From: Cephalopachus bancanus
Taxonomy: Eukaryota; Chordata; Mammalia; Primates; Tarsiidae
Direction: 5' to 3'
Assembly (NCBI GenBank): GCA_027257055.1
Contig: JAPVLO010000985.1
Coordinates: 124,001-188,000 of the forward strand
Length of the DNA stretch: 64,000 nucleotides
Positions 25,650 to 38,199 of the stretch are shown here, in pieces (the stretch's first letter is position 1; each line of letters starts with the position of its first letter). The notes beneath the pieces were generated by a model. That model was not told where the DNA came from. It saw only the letters and a list, made by a program, of their open reading frames with translations, and did not search any database. Made by a program: the position numbers and the translations under genes.

Positions 25650-28600
25650 AGAATCCATGTATGATTCTGATGTTTTTGGAGACAGGGTCTTTATCTGTGG
25701 CCCTGGCTGGGCCCCAGGGACATGACCATCATTCTCCACCACCTCGAAATCATGGGCTCCAGTGATCCTCCAACTTCAGCCTCTCGTGTGACTGGGATGA
25801 CGGGCACCTCGACCCAAGACTCCCTGTTTGGATTTTTGTGGAGACGGGATCTCCCTGCGAGGCCAGAGTTGGCTCAGGCTGGCCTTGGGCTCCTGGACTC
25901 CAGCCATCCTCCTGCCTCAGCATCCCAGAGCACTGGGATCCCAGGAGAGGACCACCACGTCAGGCCTTCTGGTTCATTTTTGATGAATGATCGAGGCCGG
26001 GCTCGGGGGCTCAGCCTCATCATCCCATTGCTTTGGGTGTTCAAGGACTGTGGCTGGCCCAAGCCCACGGGCTGAGACCTGCCCAAGCACCTGGGTGAGA
26101 CCTCATCTCTACCTTTCATCAGTAATGATCCAGGTGTGGTGGCACACACCTGTCGTTTCGGCTCCTAGGAAGGCTGAGGAAAGACTCACTGGAGGCCAGT
26201 GGCCTGAGGCTGTGGTGGCTGGGAGAGAGCCACCGCCCTCCACCCTGGGAGAAGGAGTGAGACTCTGACTCAAGGAGAAAAAGGAAGAGCATCCATTTGT
26301 GTATGAAGTTGGAATCATCGTGAACAGACAAAGATCATTTGGGAAGGAGGGCCCAGCCTTGGGCCTAGAGTTCAAGAAAGATGGTGATCGGCAGACAGTC
26401 TGGTTGTGGCTTTGGGAGGCTGAGGAGGGGGAATGCTGGATCCTGGGAGTTCAAGACCAGCCTGGGTCACGTAGCCAGACCTTGTCACTTCTGGGAACAA
26501 AAAAACTGGAGTCGCGTGGTGGTGTGCGTGGTCCTGGCTACGTGGGATGCAGTAGTTTCCATCCCGGGGCGTGCCTATGCATCACCCCCCTGACAACACG
26601 TGCGAGTCCAGGATGGGCACTGCGTCTCACGGCAGTCAGACCCGTGCACTGGGATTCCAAGGTCGGAGGCTGCCTGAGTCCCCGAGTCGGAGACCAACCC
26701 AGGCGATGTGGCCAGAACTCGTCTTGGTGAGAGGTCCCCAAAATCAAGTCAGGTGTGGTGGTCCCCAGAGTACTGGCTGCTCAGAAACCGAGGTGGGAGG
26801 ACCGCCTGAGCCCCACAGGTCGAGGCCTTGGGAGCCACAATCATGCCTCCGCAACCCAGCCCCACCGATGGAGACTCCGGTGACAAAAAAGGTGACTCTC
26901 ACGTGCGTCACAATGGGCATCCAGGGCTCCCCAGGGAAACATCCAGGTGGGTGGATGATGATGGGTTGATTGGGAGAGGAAGGGGCCCTCCCCCAAACCT
27001 AGCATGGAGCCATCTGTTCCATGAGCTTAAACACGTCTTCGCTTTGGGGCATGAGTGTGGAGGCTGGAGGCTGGCCTTCTGGGGCACATGACCAAGCGCA
27101 GGATGGATGTGACCAGTGGTCATTTTTGAAACCTCCCATGAATGACAGGCCGGAAAGTGCTTTTTCCTCTCCCATCCCTGAGGGTGATTCCTCGTACTGG
27201 GTGTCAGGGGTGGAGGTGGGGGTGGTGGTGATGATTATTATTATTTGGAGTCGGAATCCTGCTCTGTCACCAAGGCCAGAGAGCAGAGGCATGCTCACGG
27301 CCACCGTGGACTTCACCTGCCAGGCTCAAGTGATCCTCCCACCTCGGCCCCCCCAAGTAGCTGGAACCACAGGCCTGCTCCACCACGCCTGGTTAATCAT
27401 TGGATTTATTTTTGATGGCCGAGACGAGGTCTCACCCTGTGTCCTGGGCTGGTGTCAAACCCGCAGTCTCAGGCCATCCACTCACCTGGGCCTCTGAAGG
27501 GCCAGAATGCCAGGTTAAGCCCCTGAGCCCAGCCTATTGTTGTTGTGGTCACGGTGGTTGGTATTATTATTCTGAGTCAGAGACCCACTCTATCGCCAAG
27601 ACTGGAGCACAGAGGCTCTTGATCACTGCAGCCTCCACCTGCTGGTCTCCGGCGATCCTCCCACTGCAGGCTGCCGAGTGGCAAGAACGTCAGGCGTGAT
27701 CCACCATGCTTGGTTCATTTTTTTGGCTTAATGGAGAGGTGGTCTCGCCAAGGTGCCTGGGTTGGTCTCAAACCCGGAGTCTCAGGCCATCCTCTCACCT
27801 CGGCCACCCAGAGCACCAGGATGACAGGTGTGTACCCTGACACCTGGCCTCCACACCCCGCCCTGGCCCCCACCGCCAGGACTGCTCCCTTCTGATGACC
27901 TGAGTCCCTGGAGAGTATGGCCAGAGCTGCCCATGAAGCCCTCCCCGGGGGGAGCATCTGGCGCAGGGTCGTGTTTCCGCCTGGGCACCCACACCTCTGC
28001 CCACCATGTTCCCAAGTGTCCACCTGAATGCTCCTCTCAGTGGCCACCTTCGTGAAGGAAGGATGTGACTCTCAAACCTTTGGGGGGGTGAGGATGGCCT
28101 GGCGACTCATGCCTGTCTCCTCATCACTTGGGGAGACCACGGCAGGAAGATGGCCGGAGCTGGCAAGCTCGAGACCAGGTTGGACACCATAGCAAGCCCC
28201 CACATTGAGCCCAAGCAGATCCCAGAAAACCTTGGGTGAGGGCAGCCCTCGGCGGGAGAATAACCTCCAGCCCAGAGTTCAAGACCAGGCAGGAAGACCC
28301 AGATGTTGCCCAAATGGAAAGCCTGTGGTCACAGCAGTTTTGGAGGACCAGGGCGAGAGTATGGCCTGAGTTAGGAGGTTTGAGAGCAACCTAGTGAGAA
28401 AAGAAAAGAAGGAAAGCAAGCCAGAAAGAAATTCATTCTCCTGCAAAACTTCTGCCCTCAGTCCTTCCCCACACGCCACCCAACATGTGAGGGTCCCCCA
28501 AGCTTGTCACCCTCCAGTTCAACTCCCCCCAAATGGCTGCCCATGCTTTGGTGTGGGAGTTCCCGAGGCTACCTGGCCAGGATCCTGCTGGCTCTCCTCT

Positions 28601-28769
28601 CTGAGGTGAGAAATGTGCCCCAGGTAGGCTGACACTCTGACCCGGCAACGAGGACCTTCCACCAAGAAAGGTCAGGGACACATTCATTACCTGGGGACAT
28701 TTCTGCCTCCCAATTCCAATTTTCCTGGTTTGAAAGCCAGTCACACTGTGAACACAACACATGCAGTTG
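25650..28769 (+). repeat. Unit 9 (3,120 bp), small N2 deletion
   Basis: Landmarks: F1 tail 26271-26289 (short), F3 from 26611, R2 linker 27207-27245, R3 linker 27534-27572, F4 from 28096, short impure tract 28397-28430. About 95 bp of N2 is missing at 27001, where ccctccccc joins agcatggagccatctg. This takes out the motif aaggtggcag seen in most units. Confidence 0.9.
28397..28430. repeat. Short impure purine tract, unit 9
   Basis: About 34 bp of GAAA-like sequence broken by gcaagcc. Confidence 0.85.
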
Positions 28770-31633
28770 TGAATATCTGTACGCTTCTGTTGTTCTGGAG
28801 ACAGGGTCTGGCTCTGTGTGCTTGGCTGGGGGCCAGGGACATGACCATCCGTCACTGCCAGCCTCAAAATTGTAGGCTCTGGCTATACTCCTGCCTCCAC
28901 CTCCAAAGTGGCCGGGACAATGGGCACCTCGACCCTATACCCTCTGTTTGATTGGATGTGCAGACGGGGACTCCCTGTTTTGCCTGAGCTGACCTTGGTC
29001 TCCTGGGTTCCAGCCATTCTCCAGCCTCCGCCTCCAAGATTGCTGGGATTCTAGTCATGGGCCACTGTGCCAGGCCCTCTGGTTCGTTTTCAATGAAAGA
29101 TTAAGGCTGGCTTTGTGGGCTCAACCTTGTCATCTCAGCAATTTCAGTGTCAGAGGCCAGCAGCTGGCCTGAGCCTGTGGGCCGAGACCCACCCAGGCAA
29201 CTCGGTGAGACCCATCTCTAACTCTCCATCCATATGAACCAGGTGTGGTGTTATGCGCCTCTCATTCTGGCTACTCGGACGGGGAAAGCTTGCCGGAGCC
29301 CAGCGGTCTGAGGCTGCATTGGCCGGTAGCGAGCCACCTCCCTCCAGCCTGGATGACGGGTGAGACCTTGACTCAAAGAAAAAAGGGGAAAAAGGAAAAA
29401 AAAAGAAGAGCATCCATTTGTGTATGGAGTTGGGATCATCATGAACAGACAGAAATCAATTGGGAAGGAGGCCCCAGTCTTGGGCACAGAGTTCCCAAAA
29501 GATGGTGGATTGACAGACTATCTGGCTGTGGCTTTGGAAGGCTGAGGCAGAGGACTGCTGCAGGCCTGGTGTTTGAGACCAGACTGGGCCACGTAGTGAG
29601 ACCTCGTTGCTCCCCAGAAAGCAAAAACTAGAGTCACGCATGGTGGCACCTGCGGTCCCAGCTACACGGGATGTTCTGGTCTCTGTCCCGAGGCATTCCG
29701 TTGCATCACCTTTGTGGACAGAACATGGGTGACCATGTTGGGCACTGTGGCCCACAGCTGTCAGCCTGGCACCCTGGGAGACTGAGGTGGGAGGCTTCCT
29801 GATCCCAGGGATCAGAGATCAGCCCTGGTGGTGTTGCCAGATCTCATCTAGGTGAGATGTCCCCTAAATCAAGTCAGGCATGGTGGCTCCCAGAGTCATG
29901 GCTGCTCGGGGGCCAAGACGGGAGGTCCACCTGAGCCCCGCATGTCCAGGCCCCTGGAGCCACGATTGTGTCGCTGCACCCCAGCTTGTCTGACGGAGAC
30001 TCAGGTGCCAAAAAGATCCCTCCCACATGCGTCATGATGGGCGTCCACAGCTCCCCAGGGAAAATTCTGCTTGGGCGGTGGACGATGGAGTGATAGGGAG
30101 AGAAAGGGTACCTCCCCCCACTCGAAGGTGGCAGAATGGGCTACCAGAACCTGGGCTGACCATAGTGTTGCCCAACTGCTTTGATAGCTATGTGCTCCGT
30201 GGCTGCCCTAACTCGGGGCCGTCTGTGCCATGAGATCACACAGTGTCTGCTGTGGGGAATGGGTGTGGAGTTTGGAGGCAGGCCTGCAGGAGCACATGGC
30301 CGATGGCATGGGACCAACATTCCCAGTGGCCACCTTTGAAACCTCCCATGACCGACAGACCAGAAAGTGCCTTTTCCTCTCCCATTCCTGACGGTGACTC
30401 CTCAGGCTGGATGGTAGGGCTGGTGGTGGTGGTAGTGGTGGTTTATGATTATTTGGAGTCAGAATCCCTCTCTATCACCCATGTTGGAGCACAGGGGCAT
30501 GCTCACGGACACTGAGGACTCCACTAGCCAGGCTCAGGCAATCCTCCTACCTCAGTCTCCCAAGTGGCTGGAACCACAGGCCTGTGCCACCACGCCTGGC
30601 TAATCCTTGGATTTATTTTTGATGGCTGACATGAAGTCTTGCCCAATGTCCCAGCTGGTCTCGAACCCGTAGGCTCATAGCATCCACTCACCTCTGTCTC
30701 TGAAGGGCTGGGTTGCCAGGATGAGCACCTGAGCATGGCCTGTGGTTGTGGTGGTGTTGGTTGTTATTATTATACTCAGTTGGAGACATGCTATGTCATC
30801 CAAGCCAGAGCGCAGGGGCCCATTCTTGGCCACCGTGACCACCACCGCCTCGGCTCCAGGAGATCCTCCCGCCGTGGCCTCCCGAGTGGCTGGAATGACA
30901 GGCGTGCGCCACCACACTAGGCTCATTTTGTTCGTTTCTTGTAGAGACGAGGCCTCGCCAAGGCACCCGGTCTGGTCTCAAACATGGGGGCTCAAGGCAT
31001 CCTCTCGCCTCAGCCTCTGAAAGCGCCAGGGTGAGAGGCGTGCCCTGTGCCGGCCTTCACACACCTGATGGAGCCCCACTGCAAGGCCCACTCCCTTCAG
31101 AAGACCTGGGAACCCGGAGTGGGCAGCCGTCCTCACCCGCCAAGCCCAGCCAGAGGGATTGCCTGGCACAGGGGCCTGTCTTTGCTGGTGGGCCCACCCC
31201 TTTGCCCTACTCGTTCCCCAGGGTGGTCCCACTCGCTCCTTCAAGGGTCTGCCTCAGGGAAAGGGAGTGCGTGACTCTCAGACTATCGGGGGAGGGCCTG
31301 GCAGGGCTATTCACATCTGTCTCCTCGGCACTCAATGAGGCTGAGACAGAAAGATGGCCAGATCCTGAAAGCTGAGACCAGGCTGGACACCATAGCTAGC
31401 CCCCACCTTGAACCCAAGCAAAGCCCAGAAAACCTAGGGTGAGGGAAGGCCTCAGTGGGAGGATCACCTCAGTCCCAGGTTTGAAGACCAGGAGGGAAAC
31501 CAGGATGTTGACCTTATGGAAAGCCTGCTATCGCAGCAGTTTGGGGGGCCGAGGCTGAGAGGAAGGCCTGATTTGGGTGGTTTGAGAGCAGGCAGGACTA
31601 CCTAGTGAGGGACAAAAAGAAACAGAGAGAGGA

Positions 31634-31677
<44 letters not shown>

Positions 31678-32019
31678 AGGAAATCCATTCTCTTGCAAAA
31701 CTTCTGCCCTCAGTCCTTCCTCCCTGACCCCCACATGTGAGGGTCCCCCAAGCTCGGCACCTTCCAGCCCCAACCCCTAACAATGGCTGCCCCCGCTTTG
31801 GTGCGGGAGTTCCCGAGGCTCCCTGGCCGGATTCCTGCCAGCTCTCCTCTCTGAGGTTAGAAATGTGCCACAGGCAGGCCGACCCTCTGACTCGGCAATG
31901 AGGACCTTCTGCCAAGAAAGGCCAGGGACACGTCCCTCACCTGAAAGCCATTCTTGCACCCAGTCTCATTTTTCCTGGCTCTAAAGCCAGTCCCCCTGTG
32001 AAGACAGCATGCGCAGTTG
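28770..32019 (+). repeat. Unit 10 (3,250 bp), full, type-B tail
   Basis: The anchor is slightly altered (gaatatctgtacgcttctg). Landmarks: F1 tail 29374-29410, F3 from about 29736, R2 linker 30419-30453, R3 linker 30739-30778, F4 from 31295, GAAA tract 31633-31682 preceded by the type-B word agagagagg. Confidence 0.92.
31633..31682. repeat. (GAAA)n tract, unit 10
   Basis: About 50 bp of nearly pure GAAA after a type-B gagagagg start. Confidence 0.92.
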
Positions 32020-33307
32020 AGAATCTGTGTACGATTCTGATGTTTTGGAGACAGGGTCTGGCTCTGTGACCCAGACTGGGGCCTGGGGTCACGACCATCA
32101 TTCAACGCCCGTCTCAAAATCATGGGCTCCAGCAATCCTCCCATCTCATGCTCCAGAGTTTCTGGGACCACAGGCATCTCCACCCCAGATCCCCTCTTTG
32201 GATGGGTGTGGAGACGGGGTCTCCCTGTGTGGCTTGGGCTGGGCTTGGGCTCCAGGGCTACATTAATTCTCCTGCCTCAGCCTCCCAGATTGCTGGGATT
32301 CCAGGCGTGGGCTGCAGTGCCAAGTCTTCTGGTTCGTTTTAGATGAAAGATCAAGGCTGGGTTTGGGGTCTCACCCATCGTCATCCCAGCACTTTGGGAG
32401 TCTGAATCCATTGGCTGGCCCCAGTCCACAGGCCGAGATGCACCCGGGCAACTTGGCGAGACCTCATCTCTACTCTCCATTCCAAATGAGCCAGGTGTGG
32501 TGGCGTGTGCCTGTTGTTCTTGCTCCTCAGAAGACTGGAGAAAGGCTTGCTAGAGCCCGGCGGGCTGAAGCTGTGGTGGCCAGGAGTAAGTCACTGCCCT
32601 CCAGCCTGGGTGAACGTGTGAGACTCTGACTCAAAGAAAAAAAGTAAAAAAGAAAAAAAAGAGAAGAGAACTCATTTATGTATGGAGTTGGCATCATCAT
32701 GAACAGACAGAGATCATATGGGAAGGAGACCCCAGCCTTGGGCCTAGAGTTCCTGAAAGATGGTTTATCAGCAGACAATCAGGCTGTGGCTTTGGGAGGC
32801 TGGGGTGGTGGACCGCTGGAGCCCGGGAGTTTGAGACCAACCTGGACCATGTGCGAGATCCCGTCGCTCCAGGAACTCAAACACAGGAGTCGCACGTGGT
32901 AGCGCCCACGGTCCCATCTACACGGGATATGGTGGCCTTCATCCCAGGGTGTTCCTTTGCATCACCACCACTGACACAGTGTGTGAGTCCAGGCCTGGCA
33001 CTGTGGCTAATGGCCATCAGTCCTGTGCCCTGTGATGCCGAGGTGGGAGGCAGCCTGAGCCCAGGGGATGGAGATCAACCTGGGTGACGTGGAAAGACCT
33101 TGTCTCAGCGAGAGGTCACCAAAATCGAGTCAGGCATGGTGGCCCCCAGACTCCCAGCTGCTCAGCAGCTGAGGTGGGAGTAGCGCTTGGGCCCTGCAGG
33201 TCGAGGCCCTGGGAGCCACGTTCATGCTGCCACAACCCAGCGAGGCCGAGGCAGACTCAGGCAAAAAAAAGACACCTCCCATGTGTATCAAGATGGGCAT
33301 CCATGGC

Positions 33308-33335
33308 TCCCCACTGAAAGGTCCCCACTGAAAGG
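33308..33335 (+). repeat. 14-bp tandem duplication in N2 of unit 11
   Basis: The word tccccactgaaagg occurs twice back to back (33308-33321, 33322-33335). Other units have a single copy of this region. Confidence 0.9.
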
Positions 33336-33970
33336 AGGGTGGAGGACGGTGGAGTAATCAGGAGAAGAAGGGGCCCACCCCCTGCCCAAAGGTGGTAAAT
33401 TGGGTTACTAGAACCTGGGCTGGCTGTGGCGTTGCCAGACCACTTTAATCACTCTGTGCCTGACTGTGCCCTAATTTGGGGCCGTTTGTTCTGTGAGCTC
33501 ACACGTGTCTTTGCCATGGGGCATGAATGTGGAGAGCGGAGGCAGGCCTTGGGGGAGGCATGGATGGGGAAGGTGGGATGGATGTGCCCAGTGCCCACCT
33601 TCGAGTCCAGGCTGGGCACCGTGTCTCACAGCCATCGGCCCTGTGTCCTGGCAGTCTGAGGCAGGAGGCTGCCTGAACCCAGGGGTTGGAGACAGCCCAG
33701 GCATCTCGGCCAGACCTCGTTTCAGCAATAAGTACCCCAAATCGAGTCAGGTATGGTGATCCCCAGAGTCCTGTCTGCTTGGCGGCTGAGGTGGGATAAC
33801 TGCGTGAGCCACAAAGGTCGAGGCCCTGGGAACCATGATTGTGCCGCAGTGCCCCGACCGGCCGAAGGAGACTCCGGCGACAAAAATGACTCCTACTATG
33901 TGCGTCACGCCGGTTGTTTATGGCTACCAAGGGAAAGGTCCCCGTGGGCAGGGGACCATGGAATGATGGT

Positions 33971-34010
33971 CCCTCCCTCTCCCAGAAGGTTCCTCCCTCT
34001 CCCAGAAGGT
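33971..34010 (+). repeat. 20-bp tandem duplication in N2 of unit 11
   Basis: The word ccctccctctcccagaaggt is repeated at 33991-34010 with one base changed. It lies at the place where other units have the CTCF-like aaggtggcag word, and disrupts it. Confidence 0.9.
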
Positions 34011-35498
34011 GTCAGACCAGGTGACCGGATCCTAGGCTTGCCATGGCATTGCCGAACCACCTTGATCTCTCTGTGTCCGACGGCAACCCTCGCTCGGGGC
34101 CATCACTTCCATGAGCTCATACATGTCTTTTCTGTGGGGCAGAAGTGTGGAGGGTGGAGGCAGGTCTTCTGGGGTGCGTTGCCGAAGGCACAGGATGACA
34201 TCACCGGTGGCCACCTTTCAAACCTCCCGCAAACGACAGGCCAGAAAGTGCCTTTTCCTCTCCCATCACTGAGAATGACTACTCGCGCACAGTAGCAGGG
34301 TTGGTGGTGGTGGTCGTGGTGGTGGGGATTATTATTATTTGGAGTCAGAATTCCGCTCTGTCACCCAGGCTGGAGAACAAGGGCATGCTTACGGCCACCA
34401 CAGACTCCATCTGCCGGGCTCAGGGGATCCTCCTGCCTCGGCTCCACGTGTGGCTGGATTCACAGGCCTGCAACACCACACACGGCTTATCTTGGTATTT
34501 ATGTTTGATGGCCTAGATGAGGTCTCGCCCTGTTTCCCAGGCTGGTGTTGAACCTGCAGCTTCAGACCATTCACTCGCCTGGGTCTCCAAAGGACTGGGA
34601 GACCAGGCTGAACCCCTGAGCCCGGCCTGTGGTTGTGGTGATGGTGGTGGTTGGTATTATTCTGAGTCAGAGTCCCACTCTGCTGCCCAGGCTGGAGTTC
34701 ATGGGCCTGCTCTGTGCCACCATGGCCTCCACTGGCTGGGTTCTGGTGATCCTCCTGCCACAGCCTCCAGAGTGGATGCAACGGTAGGCGTGTGCCACTA
34801 TGTTCAGCTCATTTTTTTGGCTTCTTGTAGAGACGAGGTCTTGCCAAGGTGCCTGGGCTGGTCTTGACCCAAGGGCTCAGGCCATCCTCTCACCTCGAAC
34901 TCTGATAGTGCTGGGATGACAGGTATGAGCCACCATGCCCACCCTCCACAATGCTCTCAGGGGCCGAACGCAAAGGCCAGTACCTTCTGATGACCTGGGA
35001 CCCTGGAGAGGGTGGCTGGAATCACCTTCTGAACTCTTCCTGGGGGAAGCACCTGGCACAAGGGCTTGTTACCACCAGGGCACCCACCCCATGGCCTGCC
35101 TGTTCCCCAGGATGGATATGCTGGCTCCTCCCAAGGCCACGTTGGGGAAAGGTGGGCCTGATTCTCAAACCTTTGGGCAGGCAGGGACAGCTGGTAGACT
35201 CATGCCTGTCTCCTCGGCACTTGGGGAGGCAAAGACGGGAAGATGGCCGGATCCTGGGATCTTGAGACCAGGCTGGACACCTTAGCAAGCCCCCACCTGG
35301 ACCCCAAGCAAAACCCAGAAAAGTTTGGGTGAGGGCAGGCCTCTGCAGGCAGATTGCCTCTGGCGCAGAGTTCAAGACAAGGTAGGAAGACCAGGATGTT
35401 GACCAAATGGAAAGCCTGTGATCATAGCCATTTGGGATGCCCAGGCTGAGAGGATGGCCTGAGTTGGGTGTTTTTAGAGAAGCCTGGGCAACCTAGTG

Positions 35499-35523
35499 AG
35501 GAAATAAAAGAAAGAAAGAAAGA
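35499..35523. repeat. Very short GAAA tract, unit 11
   Basis: About 25 bp: aggaaataaaag, then three to four GAAA copies. Confidence 0.85.
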
Positions 35524-37485
35524 TATCCATTCTCCTGTAAACTTTCTGCCCTCAGTCCTTCCCCCTCGCCTCCCCTACGTGTGAGGGTCCAACAAGCTCA
35601 GCACCTTCCAGCCTCAACCCCCCCATGGCTGCCCCCGCTTTGGAGTGGGAGTTCCCAAGACTCCTTTGTCAGGTTCCTGTGGGCTATCCTCTCTGAGGTG
35701 AGAAATGTGCCCAAGATAGGCCAAACCTCTGAACTGGAAATGATCACCTACCAGCAAGAGATGCCAGGGACACATCCCTCACTCAGGGACATTTTTTCCC
35801 CCAATCCCATTTTTCCTGGCTCTAAAACCAGTCACCCTGTGAACACACCACATGCAGTTGAGAATCTGTATTCTATTCTGATGTTTTTGGAGACAGGATC
35901 TGGCTCTGTGGCCATGGCTGGGGCAAGGCTCCAAATTGCAGGGTCTGGTGATCCTCCCTCCTCAGCCTCCAAAGTGGCCAGGACAACATGCACCTCAACT
36001 CCAGACCTCCTGTTTTGATGATTGCGGAGACGTTTTCTCCCTGCATGGCCTGGGAAGTCTTGGGCTCCTGGGCTCCTCCCATACTCTCACCTCAGCCTCC
36101 CAGAACACTGGGATTTCAGGCATGGGCTGCCACGCCAGTCCTTCTGGTTCATTTTTGATGAAGGATCGAGGCTGGGCTCGAGGGCTCAGCCTCATCATCC
36201 CAGCACTTTGGGAGGCCAAGGCCAGTGGTTGAGCCCAAGGGCACGGGCCGAGACCCACCCAGGCACCTTAGCAAGAACTCGTATATACCCTCCATCACAA
36301 ATGAGCTGGGCATGGTGGCACATGTCTGTTGTTCTGGCTCCTTGGAAGGCTGGAAAAACACTCAATAGAGCCCGGCAGGCCAAGGATGCAGTGGCCCAGA
36401 CCGAGCCACCACCCTCCTGCCTTGGTGATAGAGTGAGACTCCAACTCAAAGAAAAAAAAGGAAAAGAGGGGGAAAAAAAGAAGAGCATCCATTTGTGTAT
36501 GGAGCTGGGATCATCGTGAACAGATAGAGATCATTTAGGAAGGAGGCCCCAGCCTTGGGTCTAGAGTTCCTGAAAGATGGTGGGTGAGCAGACAATAGGG
36601 CTGTGGCTTTGGGAGGCCGAGGACCGCTGGAATCCAGGAGCTTGAGACCTGCCTGGGTCACATGGTGGGACCTCATTGCTCCCTGTAACGCAAACACTCT
36701 AGTCGTGCATGATGGCACCCGCAGTCCCAGCTACACGGGATGCAGTAGCCTACGTCCAGGGGCATTCCTTTGCAATGCCCCTGCTGACAGAACATGCGAT
36801 TCCAGGCCAGGCACCGTGGCTCACGGCCATCAGCCCCACACTCTGGGAGGCCAAGGTGGGAGAATGCCTGAGCCCAGGGGTCGGAGACCAGCCAGGGTGA
36901 TATGGCCAGACCTCGTCTCGGTGAGAAGTCCCCAAAATCGACTCAGGTGTGGTGGCCCCTGGAGTCCTGGCTGCACCTGGTCCGAGGCGGGAGGACCTCC
37001 TGAGCCACATAGGTCAAGGCCCAGGGAGCCACAATCCTACCGCCATGCCCCAGTTTGGCCCATGGAGATGCCGGCGACAAAAAAGATGCCTCCTATGTGC
37101 GTCACAACCTGTGTCCACTATTGTCCAGGGAAAGGTTCACGTGGGCGGAAGAAGATGGGATGATCAGGAGAGGAAGAGGCCCTCCCCCTACTGAAAGGTG
37201 GCAGACAGTGTGTCCGGGACCTGGGCTGGCTGCAGCGTTGTTGAACCACCTTGATTGCTCTGTGCCTGACAGCCACCCTAGCTTGGGACTATCTGTTCTG
37301 TGAGCTTACACACGTCTTTGTTGTGGAGCACGAGTGTGGAAGATGGAGGCAGGAATTCTGGGGCACCTGGCCGAATGCATGGGATGGACGTGCCCAGTGG
37401 CCACCTTTGAAACCTCCCACGAATGACAGGCTGGAAAGTGCCTTTTCATCTCCCATGCCTGAGGGTGACTCATGCTGGGAGGCAG

Positions 37486-38199
37486 GGGTGGTGGTGGTGG
37501 GGGCAGTGGTGATTATTATTATTTGTAATTGGAATACCACCCTGTTGCCCAGGCAGGAGCACAGGGTCATGCTCAAGGTCATGGAGGACTCCACTTGCCA
37601 GCTCAGGCGATCCTCCCGCCTAGGCCGCCTGAGTGGCTGGAACCACACGCCTGCATCTCCATGCCTGGCTAATCTTTTAATTTATTTTTGTTGGCCGAGA
37701 TGATTTCTTGCCCCATTTCCCAGGCTGGTGTCAAATCCGCAGGATGAGACTGTTCACATGCCTGGGCCTCTGAAGGTTGGTGATGCCAGCTTGAGACCCT
37801 GATCCCAGTCTGTGGTTGTGGTGGTGGTGGTGATTATTATTATTTGGAGTCGGAGTCAAGCTCTGTCACCCAGACTGGAGCACAGGGGCACGCTCAGGGC
37901 CACCACGGGCTTCACTTTCCAGGCTCAGTTAATCCTCCCGCCTCGGTCCCCCAAGTGGATGGAAACACAGGCCTGCGACACCACATTCAGCTCATCTTTG
38001 GATTTTCAGGTGATCCACCCACCTTGGTCCCCCAAGTGGCTGAAACCACACAGTTGCGCTACCATGCTCGACTAATCATTGGATTTATTTTTGGTGACCA
38101 AGACAAGGTCTCGCCCCATGTCCTGGGCAGGTGTCGAAACCACAGGCTTACCTGGGCCTCCGAAGGGCCAGAATGTCAGTCTGAGCCCCTGAGCCCAGC
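37486..38199 (-). repeat. Duplicated R2 Alu in unit 12
   Basis: The first R2 spans about 37486-37808 and the second about 37811-38199. The second linker is a hybrid: its left part (tgtggttgtggtggtgg) is that of an R3 linker and its right part (tgattattattatttggag) that of an R2 linker. That is the expected joint of an unequal exchange between the two linkers. Confidence 0.9.
37921..38085 (-). repeat. Local 81-bp duplication inside the second R2 of unit 12
   Basis: The word ggtcccccaagtgg occurs at 37945 and 38026, 81 bp apart. Each is followed by gaaac-cac-type sequence and a ctcatctttggatt- or ctaatcattggatt-like end. This explains why the second R2 is longer than a normal one. Confidence 0.8.

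Larger units (their letters stand above)
32985..34217 (+). repeat. Tandem duplication of F3 plus half of N2 (2 x about 618 bp)
   Basis: Copy 1 is 32985-33602 and copy 2 is 33603-34217. Both start gagtccaggc and go through a complete F3 Alu and the first half of N2. The joint lies where ccacctt of N2 meets the F3 start. The copies differ clearly from each other, so the event is old. Confidence 0.9.
32020..35860 (+). repeat. Unit 11 (3,841 bp), internal 618-bp duplication
   Basis: F3 and the first half of N2 occur twice (32985-33602 and 33603-34217). Other landmarks: F1 tail 32632-32668, F3 copies from 32992 and 33610, R2 linker 34302-34339, R3 linker 34627-34662, F4 from about 35188, very short tract 35499-35523. 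Confidence 0.92.

Noticed and set aside
37811..38199. A new, independent Alu insertion in unit 12
   Set aside because: There is no target-site duplication or fresh poly-A. The hybrid linker shows it is a copy of R2 gained by unequal exchange.
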